This document shows positions 31,450-42,207 of a DNA stretch of 64,000 bases, one piece after another (the first letter of the stretch is position 1; every line of letters begins with the position of its first letter). The position numbers and the translations under genes were made by a program. This DNA is from Peronospora farinosa (Eukaryota; Oomycota; Peronosporomycetes; Peronosporales; Peronosporaceae), in contig CANTFK010000797.1 of assembly GCA_947646735.1 (NCBI GenBank), positions 124,001 through 188,000 on the forward strand, read 5' to 3'. Below the pieces are notes generated by a model. It was not told where the DNA came from. It did no database searches and saw only the letters and a list, made by a program, of their open reading frames with translations.

Positions 31450-33943
31450 ATGGCCAGATCTACACCCGAAAACGATCGCCACCCCCAAACTGGTGTGCTC
31501 GTTACGCGCGATCCAACGATGGGTTCCTCTACCGGATCGCGTATCTTGCTCCCGTCTACCCGGATAATTCTTCCTCCCGTTGCAGATCGTCAGAACGCGA
31601 TCTCGTTGGTTTCTTCATTGTATGACCGCCTGGAAGCCCAAGATACCATCGTGGAAAGCTATCACTCCATGGAAAATGCCTTGCAGGAGCAGGAATTTCG
31701 TGGAAATCAGCTGGAGACGGAACTCAACTCGTATCACGAGTTGGTGCCTCGACTGTGCACATTCGTCTTGCGTCGAGATGAAGAGTTGCGTCAACAACTT
31801 GATGCCGCTCTCCACATGGCCGAAGGTCTCGACGAAGAACTGAACCAGCTAACGGATCAGTCTCAGGAGATCGCCGATCTGAAGAATGCCTTGTTTCGAG
31901 CCAATGCAGAGAAACATCGCCTGCAGGATAAATTCCGCCGTGAGGCGGCCAATCTTCAGCGAACTCTGGAAGGAAAATTGCGGCAGCAGATCGCGTCCCA
32001 TCCTCGCACAGCGTAATACAGCAGACAGTGCTTTGGCCGCTGACTTTCGACGCATGAAAAGCAAGGCATCCAAGTACAAGAAAGCTCGTTCTCAGGCCCA
32101 GCAAGCCGCGAAACAACTGCAAGAGACACTGAGCGCGCTCGAGCTTGATCATGATCGCCTCCTGAGTACGAGTATTCGGAACGACGCAGCTTTGGATCGA
32201 CTTCGTACCGAAGTTGCAGATCGAGAGGCAGAGCGCGATCTGGCCATCCAGGATCGAGATTTACTTCGTTCGCATCTGGCAGAATTGGCTACGGGCTTAC
32301 TTCCTTCTCCGACTAGCCTTCTCGCGCTTTCCAATCTCTCGTCACCCAATCGCAAACGTGCGTCATCTTCACCGACTCTGGACGTCCCTTGTAAACGTCC
32401 CCGCAGCGCTTTCGGTACTTCTGCTCAATCTGCGACCTCGGAGGGATCTGGCATTCCAGCGCGATCTGGGACTTCGACGCGATCTGAAATTCCGGCGCAA
32501 TCCGGTACTTCGGCACAGTCTGGCACTTCAGCGCGATCTAGTATTTCCCCGCGATCTGGTACTCCGCCGCGATCTGGTAATTTAACGCGATCTGGCACTC
32601 CGGCGCGATCTGGTACTTCAGCGCGATCTGGCACTTCAGCGCGATCTAGTATTTCCCCGCGATCTGGTACTCCGCCGCGATCTGGTAATTTAACGCGATC
32701 TGGTAACTCAGAACGGTCTGCCAAGTCGGTGCGATCCGTTATTACAACGCGACCCAATGTTTCGTCGAAAGCTAAAAAGAAACGCAAAACGTGTCCCTCG
32801 CCTTCGCCTGACTCTGAGTATGACGGCTGGTCTTCCGATCCCGAGGACGCTACACTTGCTGCTCTATCCGGATCGCGTTCCACCACGAGGCGTCGCAACA
32901 CCACGACGAAACTCTCTGGCAACACCGGATCGTCTCAGTCCCCTATCATAATTCACAATGGTAGCCCACCCTCCAAAAAATCACCAGTCTCGAGTCCTGC
33001 TACGCCCCCTAGCCTTACGACCAAGATTTCTAAGGTCGACCTTTTTGGCGAACCTTCTAGCGACTCGGACGGGAAGATTAGCGTTTCCAGTGACATCCGT
33101 GAAGATATAAACCAGTTGCTCACTCCCGCTCAATACGCCGACCTGCCTGATCTCCAAAAATCACGTGATGTGTGGATCCCAGGATATCGTGAGCGAAAGC
33201 CCCGATCGTCAACTCAGGTCGCTCCATGGTCCGCCCGACGGGTCAGTCTGACCAGTGTTGCCGAATTGGGAGTGGAGTTCTTCTATCGACCCTTGTCCCG
33301 ACCGAGAGGGTATATCTTCACCCCTCAAGCCAATCCCAAATCTCTTCTTGATTCTGAGTGGATTCCCCGACTGATCACCCCGGCACAAGTTACTGCGCTT
33401 TACGATCAGAAACCGTGGAACGTCACTCGTCGGCCGATTGCTCCCATCTCTTTCCCGCTGACCGGTTGGTTCAAAGATCTGGCGGACATTTACCTGGAAT
33501 ATGAAGATCGCCATAGGCAAGCCTTGTGGGAGGCAACCCACTTCCTGTATATCTCCCGCGAACATCGGAAGGAGTATCCAGAGCTGGCGCAATTTTGTCA
33601 GCAACGCAAGCAGCGTCGGTCGAGATCTGGACCCCGCTGGAAGACTATTCTTCGCGTTATTCTCCAAGGGATGATCGAAGGACACTGTGATCTGGATATT
33701 TTGTTAGATCCATACTTCCTCCACTTTCCAGTGTACGCAGAAGTGCGACCATGGTATCCTGGTTTGGATTGCAAGCAGAAAAACATTCCCAACCTGATTA
33801 CTGCACTGTCGTTATTGGATTCTGCGGAGCCTTGGCGGAACCAATATCGGTCCTCAATCGCGGATCACCCCGGTTCATCCCTCGCCCGTTTATCCAGTAA
33901 ATTCTTTCCCAAACAGCAGTCGGGATCTGATAACACTTCTTGA
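31450..33943 (+). pseudogene. E4 convergent accessory gene (aORF): coiled coil, pentapeptide repeats, conserved C-terminal domain
   Basis: Starts at the ATG at 31450, 85 bp inside the 3' LTR, and ends 183 bp before the pol stop on the other strand. About 830 codons. N-terminal long coiled coil (ESYHSMENALQEQEFRGNQL, ELNQLTDQSQEIADLKNAL, then KARSQAQQAAKQLQETLSAL); a Ser/Arg/Gly pentapeptide-repeat stretch (32450-32750); a basic patch (KAKKKRKT); then a conserved C-terminal domain (VAELGVEFFYRPLSRP, IYLEYEDRHRQALWEATHFL, RSGPRWKTILRVI). A 20-nt deletion near 31999, seen by comparison with E5, shifts the frame in the coiled coil, so the two halves are now in different frames. E5 carries the homologue at 52860-55221. 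Most substitutions in the C-terminal domain are synonymous, which shows past selection. I do not recognise the protein. A structural, nuclear-targeting or Gag-like auxiliary role is possible. Confidence 0.75.
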
Positions 33944-34126
33944 TCGTTCAATACAATTCCATTTTGTTCCTCCTTTTCGTTAAAATTGTCTTCTTTTGTT
34001 GGGCTTCTTTAGCCGCGATCTCGTCTTCCAGACCTTCGATCGCCATACTCATTACACACAAATTTCCTTTCCACCATCCTATGCAACCTTCTTGCATATT
34101 ATACCATCCCCAACACTCGATCTTCG

Positions 34127-37100
34127 TTAGCCACCAGATCCCTCTTCATGTGATTGCATCACTTCAAAACGATTCCGGCTAATCTTGCCACGTTCAAAAT
34201 CTCGCAATAAGGCACCACAATTTAAGTCGGCTTCATCCACCCAGGATGGTTTAGCATGACCTTTCCAGTAGACTTTAAACTGTCTATGTACTCGTCCAAA
34301 ACGTGTCTTTCTATCAGATCGTACATCCACAATCTTTTCCACTTCGAATTCATCGTCTCCCAGATTACCTTCAAAACTGTCTTCTGGCAAAAGCGCTCCA
34401 TCAAAATCGAATCGATATTCTTCTTCGATCGTCAGCAAATTTTTTGGACGATCAGGGAACGTCTTCACTTTCTTCAACTTGGATATATGTACGACGGGAA
34501 ATAATCGATATGGCGTACCAGCAATCTCCAGTCGGACAGCGTGATCTCCACACATTTCTTTTACTCGAAAAGGTCCATGCCACATATGTGCTAGCTTTCG
34601 AGCGTACCCTTCTTTCACACGATCCAAATATAACCAGACTTGCGCCCCCGGCTCAATTTCGTGAGGCTTGAGATCTTCATTGTGGCGATCAGCACGTGTT
34701 TGGATCGCAGTCCTGAGTCTCTCATTTACTGCTTCTCTCGCCCGCTGATAATGCCGCTGCATATGATATCGCCACCTACGTGGATCGCGATCTCGACGCC
34801 TAGTACTTCCTAATGGTAACGTAGCTTCCAACGTAGATCTCGGGTCCCAACCATGAATCAAGAAAAATGGCGTTTCGCCGCGCACCCGATCTTGAGCGGT
34901 ATTGATTGCGAAAGTTAGACGTTCGGCATACTCATCCCAGTCTTGTTGATTAACGTCAGAGACATACATCTTTAATGCACGAGTCAGAGTTTGCACCATA
35001 CGTTCCGCAGTTCCATTCGCTTGAGGGCGATATGCCATCGTTGCCCTTTGCTTTTGCCCAATAAGTCGATTGAACGCACGAAAAAAATCCGACATAAATC
35101 CGGGCTCTCGATCGTGCCGTATCGCTTCACTCGCACCGAATCGTCGAAAGATACACTCCTCGTAATTCTCGGCGATCGTCTGAGCTGTTCTAGATTTGCT
35201 CGCCTTGGCAACCACATAGCCCGAAAAGAGATCGACCCAGATCAATAATTAAGTGTTGCCTTTGAAAGATCTAGGCAGCGACGGAATATGATCCATGGCA
35301 ATAATCTGGAACGGATAAGTAGCTTGTAAATTTCCCGGAGACTCTCCATTAATAACCGGACGTCCTTTTCCAGTCTCGCAGTCAGTGCATTCGCTCACAT
35401 ATCGTTGTACACTGCGATACAGGCCTCTCCAATGAAAACGAGATCGGATCCGTTGATACGTCCTACCGATTCCCTGGTGCCCTCCTTCCAAACTGGCATG
35501 GTAGTGGTGTAGAAAATCTTGCTGAAGAGTTTCTGGCACCACCAAACGAGCAATTCCATCGAGATCGTCCGAATTTTTCACAGCTCCCGGGCAAAAATAT
35601 AGAATATCGCTTTCATCCACCTCATAATCACTTGCAATCTTGGCGCATGACTTCGCTTCTTCCATACTGAGATTCGTTATATCACCAATCAGAAAAATCT
35701 TTAGGTTAGCGATCCAACATTCCTCATCTTGAGCTTGTCGTATACGTTCACTTCGCATTTGCTGCACAAATTCTTCTTGCAAGATCTCGGGTGGTTGACG
35801 TCTTCTCCGGGTTGCTCTGGTAATCGCAGCCACTTTAACCACCGATTCGGTCTGCTTCGACTTCAACAACTCATCCAGTCTATTAAGGGTAATGAGATCT
35901 TGGCGATCTCCTTCCGAAGTGATGACCACACCTTGTTCCTTCTGTAAAGCAGTACTCGCCAGTCGATCTGCACTTTGGTTCCAGTCGCGTTTCATGTGTA
36001 AGAACTCTTGGATCGGCCATGATCGAAGCTTCTCCATTGCTTTCTGTCGCAACAACTGCAGTCCAGGAGCCTTGCAATCGATTTCACCCCGCATCTGTCG
36101 AATCACTAGGTTGGAGTCGCCACAAATAATAACGCGTTCCCTAGTTTGATTCTCCAACAGATCAAAACCTAATAGTAAACCCCGATATTCGGCTTCGTTC
36201 ACTGTTAAGTCCGTTGCATATTCCGATGCAGCAGCCACAATAGTCCACTCAGGAAGTTTCCATATTATCGCACTGTATGATCCACCCTTTCGCTTGGTTC
36301 GTGCCGATCCATCGAAACTGACGACCAAGAGACTTTCATCTTCTTCCACCGTAGGCGGTGGCATACTTAGAGTTTGCCTTGGCTGTTTCCGGGGAGCGAT
36401 CGCAATCAACACTTCGTCGACTTCTTCACGGGGAGTCACACTTGCAACCAGGGCACCAAGCATTTCATCTTCGCCCTTTTCACATTTCTTGATCTCCAAA
36501 GTCCAAGTCGATAATAATGCGGCCCACCTACCTAGCCTGCCATTGAGACCGAAGGATTGCACCAACCAGGCCATCGTCGAGAAACGCGTAAGAACTTTAA
36601 TCTCTCGCGAGACTAGCATGCAATAACATATATCCAAAATCCGAAGTAATGCTAGTATCTCCTTCTCGACCATTCCGTAATTGATTTCATTAGGCTTCAG
36701 CGTTCGGCTTGTAAAAGTAACTGGCCAATATATACCATCATACTCCTGCAATAAAGCTGCTGAAACGGCCCATTTACTCGCATATACGACAATTACCGGA
36801 GGCCGATCTGGATCGAAGTGTCTGAGGATCGGGGTATTAGCGATCTTGGCTTTCAACATGGTAAATGCGATCATCGCTTTTTCCCATCGAGTCCGTCCTT
36901 CTGGATCTGGATCGTCCCCAATATCGAACTTTTGATCTGAATCATTCCTGGTTGCGACAGTCGAATCCAATGCATTCATCTTGTCAGAACAGCGGATTTC
37001 ATGGAAATCTGCTTCCCTTAATTCATATAGCACTGACGCATAAATCGCAAAGTCTTCGACAAATCGACTATAGTAATTCAAGCTTCCCAGAAACGATTGC

Positions 37101-39919
37101 ATCGATCGCAACGTTTTTGGGAACGGAATATTCACCAGCGATCCCAAATCCTTTGGATTAGCTTCGATTCCTGCCAGTGAGACTTGATGACCCAGGTAGT
37201 CCACCTTACGTCGTCCCCACAAACTCTTAGCGAGACTGATCGACAAATTCCATTCACTGCATACTTCTAACAATCGCTTTACCTTATCATATAAGGAGGC
37301 CCACGATGTTGCTGGAATTAGTATGTCATCAATATATGACCTTCGGCCAAGCACAGATGGCTTCTGGCTAGTATCCGGTTCGCCTTCTGTGAATACATCA
37401 ACCAGCTTTGGCGATCCCGTTACCGTATCAGCGGAGTCGAGTGATCCTGTGGCAATTGCGTTTGGATCCGTACCGATCTTGAGGTATCCATACAGTGCAT
37501 TATCAATTAGACGTTGGTAAATCTGCGGAGCGTTTTTTAGCCCAAACGGCATTCGTAACCACTCGAACAGGCCTGACGGCGTGATAAAAGCAGAAATCAT
37601 CCTTGCTCGCTCGGTCATTTCCACGACCCAAAATCCACTGGCCATATCCAACGAACAATACCACATAGCTTTATCCATATCTTGCAATAATTCGCTAATC
37701 AGAGGCATAGGATACACCATCAATCTCGTGAGTTGATTCACCCGCCGATAGTCAATACATAACCGGATGTCGACACCATTCTTTTTTATGATTACCACAA
37801 TCGGCGAAGCCCATGGTGATGTCGACGGCTGGATAATCCTGGCTGATAGTAATCCTTTGATTAGGTCAGCTAACTTCTCGCGAAATTTGGGAGCGACCGG
37901 TCGTACTCGTTGTGCGATCGGGTGTGCTCCACCAACATCGATATCACACACTGCTCCTCGAGCTGCAGGAGGAAGCGCGTTTCCTTTGCCAATGAGTAAG
38001 TGTCGGTTCGCCCAAATTAATTGCCGTAGACTTTCTTGGTCCTTGGTTAAAGGAACTCCCGGATCGCCCACTTGGATATCATCAATCGTAACTTCTTCGG
38101 TGGATGACACAATCTCAGGCAAGACAGCCATATGCTGATCCACATCTTCGGCATACAATTCACCACTCTCATGACAATACATCGAGTCTTCAGGCTTCAT
38201 CTTTACACTTCCTCCGGCTAGAATAAATTCGTCGTTGATAATCGTCGTATCACTAGCTTGCTCTTGTTCTCGCAGATCGCGATCCAGATCGGCCAGATCG
38301 CGGTTATTAATTACCATATCGGCCAGATCGCGGTCATCGCGATCCAGATCAGCCAGATCGCAGTCCTCAATTGTCGGATCGGGGTTATCGCGATCCAGAT
38401 CGGCCAGATCGCGGTTATTAATTACCATATCGGCCAGATCGCGGTCATCGCGATCCAGATCAGCCAGATCGCAGTCCTCAATTGTCGGATCGGGGTTATC
38501 GCGATCCAGATCGGCCAGATCGCGGTTATTAATTACCAGATCGGCCAGATCGCGGTCATTGATTGCCAGATCAGCCAGATCGCAGTCCTCAATTGTCGGA
38601 TCGCGCTCCATACATTTCGGTGTATAGTTATTGTGAGTGTAATTATCTTCACCCCACGGCCCTTTCACGTGATCGACATTTGACATCCCTCTGATCGCAT
38701 TGATTACCCATGGAGATTGCGCTACTTGCTCGCTTTCATCTTCGATCACCCGATCTTCTACATTGTTGCCACCGATTCCTCTTATCGCATCGCATTCATC
38801 ATTGGATCGTGTCGTGGGTTTCACTGTTTCCGTAGTCCTTTCTTCTGCTTCCTTTTTTGAGCGTGTTAAGATCCTCTTCGGCGTAGGGTACGAAGGATGG
38901 TCCACTAGCGGTCCGGTATATTCCTCCAGTAGTTCTTCTTCTCGATCCGTTGTCGCTTCGAACGCTAATGTCTGCCATTCGTTATACCGACGCGATCCCA
39001 CCGAGACATATCCTGGGGACCGAGGTATCATATCAGCAACCATCCACCAACCTAATGGCGATCCATGACTTAAAGTCACTTCTTGATCGCCGATATTAGT
39101 CAGCTGTAGATACTTGATCTGACCTGGTCCCGTAGTTACTGTAGGTACCCACTTCGGATCGCGCCTCACCCAGATCTTGGCTTTAGGAGGACTAACTCCG
39201 ATCTTCACTTCGGTCGATTTGCCCACGGGAATCACCACATATTGATCTGGAATTGTGATCGCTTGTATGGTCGCCCGGTAAGGGGGTCTTCGTCCATTCA
39301 GAAGTATCCTGACCTCATCAGGCAAACAAAGTGTTCCATCTGCTAAATCCAGGCGTATTCCAGCTGGGACCATGAAATCCATTCCTAGGATCGCGTCTTG
39401 ACCTACTTGATCTCCTACCCAAGCATCAAAATAATAGACTAGCGATCCATTCAGCGTGATCTTGATTCTTGTACGACCGTCCGTCATGTATATGTTCTCA
39501 CCAATCCCAACACATTCTTGCCTCTGACTCTCGTCAATGACACATCCTACCTTACGAGCAAAGGTGGTGTCGACGATTGAGACTTCGGCTCCAGAATCAA
39601 ACAACATAATCGCCTTTTCATTGTTGATCTTGCCCGTTGCCTTGGCTTGCTTGAACCATTTTCCTGGGGTATGATATTTCCAATATCCCCGTGATTCACC
39701 TGGTGCTAAGTCGAGCTCCATTTTCGCAGGCGATCGGGCATATTCATCAACTCTTACGACGCTTGATATTGAACGCAGAAATTTTGAATCTTCACATGTA
39801 TTATTCGGGTCGATCTGAGTGTTAACGCCCTGATCTGTCGATCTTCTTTCCACAAATGCATAAATGCAGAGCCTAGAACGCTCGGCTCGTACCAGATTCC
39901 AACCTGGCGAGCGTCCTAG
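34127..39919 (-). pseudogene. E4 pol: protease, RT, RNase H tether, second RNase H, integrase, chromodomain (one nonsense codon)
   Basis: Entered by -1 shift from gag. Protease FDSGAEVS (39588-39599). Acidic 37-residue repeats (38281-38610). RT with WASPIVVIIKKNG, MPFGLKNAPQ and YIDD (37325-37336), preceded by an unusual insert of about 45 residues. The first RNase H has VVYASKWAVS and TRFST, where active enzymes have Asp (DAS and TDH), so it is probably inert. A second RNase H follows with SFDGSA, EAEYRG, CGDSN and SADRLA (Asp at 36311, Glu at 36188, Asp at 36116, Asp at 35965). The integrase has an HHCC zinc site, RHDREPGF and QANGTAERM. The chromodomain (RQFKVYWKGHAKPSWV) ends the protein. 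A TAA at 35246-35248 between integrase motifs replaces the GAA seen in E5. Confidence 0.92.
38281..38610 (-). repeat. 111-bp tandem repeat coding an acidic DLADLDRD repeat in E4 pol
   Basis: Units begin at 38281, 38392 and 38503, an exact 111-bp period (37 residues), with shorter internal sub-repeats of DRDLAD. Each unit has many GATC sites. It lies between protease and RT and is absent from E6 at the same place. Confidence 0.92.
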
Positions 39920-39925
39920 TTTAAC
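39874..39925 (-). promoter_or_regulatory. E4 gag-pol -1 frameshift junction
   Basis: Gag ends ATG TTA AAC TAG. The heptamer G TTA AAC (39925-39919) fits a -1 slippery site and is directly followed by the UAG stop. From the stop onward TAGGACGCTCG (39918-39908) can pair with CGAGCGTTCTA (39884-39874), 11 bp with one G-U. A -1 slip enters CTA GGA CGC..., the frame that stays open into the protease. E6 has GCTAAAC here and an identical following 63 nt. Confidence 0.75.
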
Positions 39926-42207
39926 ATTTCTTCAGCCTTCGGCGGAAGCATTCCAGCATGCTTGGTTGGGACATACCACTTGCGTATCATGTTGTAGAAT
40001 TCTTCCATTCGACATTTTCCATGCTCATGGATATCTCCGCAGGCAGCACAGGTGTAAAAACACTTGTCCGACGGATGTCCCTTACGACCACACTTCTGAC
40101 ACGTTAGTCTCTTCCAGCATCCACGATCATCGTGTTTCTTCGACCCACAATGGGTACAAGCCTTCTGATTCACCACGCGATCTGGACCGCGATCTTGATC
40201 CAAATAGTCTGATCCCGCGCGTTGATCACTATATTTCTTCACGCGATCTGGTACTGTGGCCACACATAAGTTGCGTCGATCTATTTCGGCGTCTGATCCA
40301 CTAATATCCGAGTCTGACTCACTGCTACTGCCTTCCAGACGAATCGCTCTCACAGCACGAGTTGGTTTCGAGGGTGCCGGAGTGGATGCCGACGCAGATC
40401 GCTGACGAAATTTGCTCGATCCCATTGCACTCGGATACTGTCTTCCCTCCATGCGTTGATATGTTCGCAGAGTTTCTTCCATATCATCGGCGTCTCCAAG
40501 GCGTAACAACGTCAACTGCTTAGCCAGATCGCGATCATCCAGTGTACCAATGAAATGTTCCACATGTTCTCGGCGAATTGAGGGCGATCCTTCCCGAATG
40601 GGGATTTTTGCTCGGATCGCGGCCACATTCAGTCGATACAAATATTCCAATGGAGTTTCATCAGATCGCTTCTTCGCATGGTAGTATTGTCTCCCGACCG
40701 ACATACCATATCCACAATACTGGATCATGAAGGTTTCCAGCAACGACTTCCATGAATTCCGGGTGGATCGACTTAACTGGCTATACCAATTTCGTGCCGG
40801 CCCCGTAAGTAAATCACCAAATACTAGACATTTTTCATCATCCGGGGCTTGGTCGCGTAAGAACGCCGACTTGGCCTTGTTGACCCAACTTCTCGCTCGA
40901 TCTTCATCCTTGTCCCGTCCTGTAAATTCTTTCAGATCTGCGATCGCAGACATTCGAATCCGCTGCGTGACAAGTCCACCATTAGGTACAGCGCCTGCAC
41001 TTGCGACTTGTGGCCGTCTTAGATCCTCCAGACCCAAATCGTCTGGATCGTAATTATTGGATCGCGATTGACGCGATCCGGCCGATTCCATATCCACATC
41101 CGAAATGCAAACTTTTGGGGTGTTTGTAGGGATCGCGGATCGACTGGCGATCATGCGAGCTTGATCCTGCTCGTACTTTCTCATGGCAGCTTCAAAATAA
41201 GATTGCAATTGACCTGATCCATTCACGTTCATGTCTTCAGCTGTGAGTGCCGTCGTCGATTGTTCTCTGGCCTTAATCGGTGCCAGTCGCTCGCGAATAT
41301 GCGCTGCACCAGCCGGTCCAAGTGACATTCGCTGCATATTAATCGAGTCGTCCGACTCCCCTTCGGATTCCGCTGACATATATTGCGAAGATCCCGTATG
41401 ATATCCTTTTGGTATATCTGCAATCGGCTGGATCGTCTGATCCACCGGATCGCGCTCTCCAATTAGAGGAACTAGCTTCGAAAACAGAGATCGCCCTGCT
41501 TGGATCACCCGATCATGATCGCATTCCAACAGCACCTGCGCGTCAAAAGCTCCAGCGGTGAATCCAGCGTTCTGGAGCAACTCCATAAGCCGACGGATCG
41601 CTTCCAACTGGTTCGGTGTCGGAATGGGAGCTGAAATTGGTCCTCGTAGCGATCCAATCAACTTCGGTTTCAAAATCTTTAGAACGGGATCGCTTGACAA
41701 CAGATCTTTAAGCGCCTTCCAATGAAAACACCATTCCAGCTGATCCAGTTGCCATCCTTTCGCCTTGTCTTCCTCATGCGCTGGCTTCACGTCGATATCA
41801 TCATGATCCGACTCAGGCGCCTTCATCTTCACTCGAGATGGCTTCGAATTCTTCTTCTTCTTCGAATTCGGAGTGGTTTTGGATAAATTTCCTTCGGTTT
41901 TAACCGTAGGATTTTTATCCAGCGGATCGCGTTTTGCAACGCGATCCGCAGGGGTCCTCGAAAGGACCTGGGAAGGGGGTAGAGGTTTTTCTTCCAGATC
42001 AATCTCTTGATCTTCCTCCTTGGTTTTCTTTTCATCTGCGCCCCTCCCAAAACGCTGATGATCCGGGGATCTTTTTTCTTCACACGTCTGCGGTGATCCC
42101 TTTGCCGCTGACGCTTCAATCCCAGGTTCAGTCTTGACCTTTACATCTTCTCTAAGGGACTCACGGTGAAATCCCGAGTCACCAGAAGATCCGGGCACGC
42201 GCACCAT
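39916..42207 (-). CDS. E4 gag polyprotein (capsid, two CCHC knuckles)
   Basis: 763 residues from the ATG at 42207, the first base after the 5' LTR; the upstream frame is open for about 190 codons into the LTR but has no ATG. Acidic/basic disordered N-terminal third, then a capsid region (EFTGRDKDEDRARSWVNKAK, ARNWYSQL, ETPLEYLYRLNVAAIRAKIP), and near residues 684-720 two CCHC knuckles (CTHCGSKKHDDRGC and CQKCGRKGHPSDKC) with a degenerate third (CAACGDIHEHGKC). It packages element RNA and forms virus-like particles. No lesions seen. It is longer than typical Ty3/Gypsy gag (300-500 residues). Confidence 0.9.
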   Translation of the reverse strand: MVRVPGSSGDSGFHRESLREDVKVKTEPGIEASAAKGSPQTCEEKRSPDHQRFGRGADEKKTKEEDQEIDLEEKPLPPSQVLSRTPADRVAKRDPLDKNPTVKTEGNLSKTTPNSKKKKNSKPSRVKMKAPESDHDDIDVKPAHEEDKAKGWQLDQLEWCFHWKALKDLLSSDPVLKILKPKLIGSLRGPISAPIPTPNQLEAIRRLMELLQNAGFTAGAFDAQVLLECDHDRVIQAGRSLFSKLVPLIGERDPVDQTIQPIADIPKGYHTGSSQYMSAESEGESDDSINMQRMSLGPAGAAHIRERLAPIKAREQSTTALTAEDMNVNGSGQLQSYFEAAMRKYEQDQARMIASRSAIPTNTPKVCISDVDMESAGSRQSRSNNYDPDDLGLEDLRRPQVASAGAVPNGGLVTQRIRMSAIADLKEFTGRDKDEDRARSWVNKAKSAFLRDQAPDDEKCLVFGDLLTGPARNWYSQLSRSTRNSWKSLLETFMIQYCGYGMSVGRQYYHAKKRSDETPLEYLYRLNVAAIRAKIPIREGSPSIRREHVEHFIGTLDDRDLAKQLTLLRLGDADDMEETLRTYQRMEGRQYPSAMGSSKFRQRSASASTPAPSKPTRAVRAIRLEGSSSESDSDISGSDAEIDRRNLCVATVPDRVKKYSDQRAGSDYLDQDRGPDRVVNQKACTHCGSKKHDDRGCWKRLTCQKCGRKGHPSDKCFYTCAACGDIHEHGKCRMEEFYNMIRKWYVPTKHAGMLPPKAEEMLN
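42189..42206 (-). promoter_or_regulatory. E4 primer-binding site overlapping the gag start codon
   Basis: One base after the LTR the minus strand reads TGGTGCGCGTGCCCGGAT, which begins with TGG and would pair with a tRNA 3' end of form CCGGG-CACGCGC-A-CCA. The gag ATG shares its T and G with the primer-binding site. E6 keeps the same sequence. Confidence 0.7.

Noticed and set aside
32425..32925. Minus-strand frame of repeated PDRAEVPDRAGVPD motif
   Set aside because: It is the complement of the pentapeptide array in the convergent gene; the plus frame extends far beyond with conserved domains and synonymous divergence.
35729..39068. Long plus-strand frames opposite E4 pol (for example at 36294, 37767, 38235 and 38700)
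   Set aside because: They are shadows of the pol frame: no domain, composition set by the pol codons, and the Arg/Ser-rich one is only the antisense of the DLADLDRD repeat.
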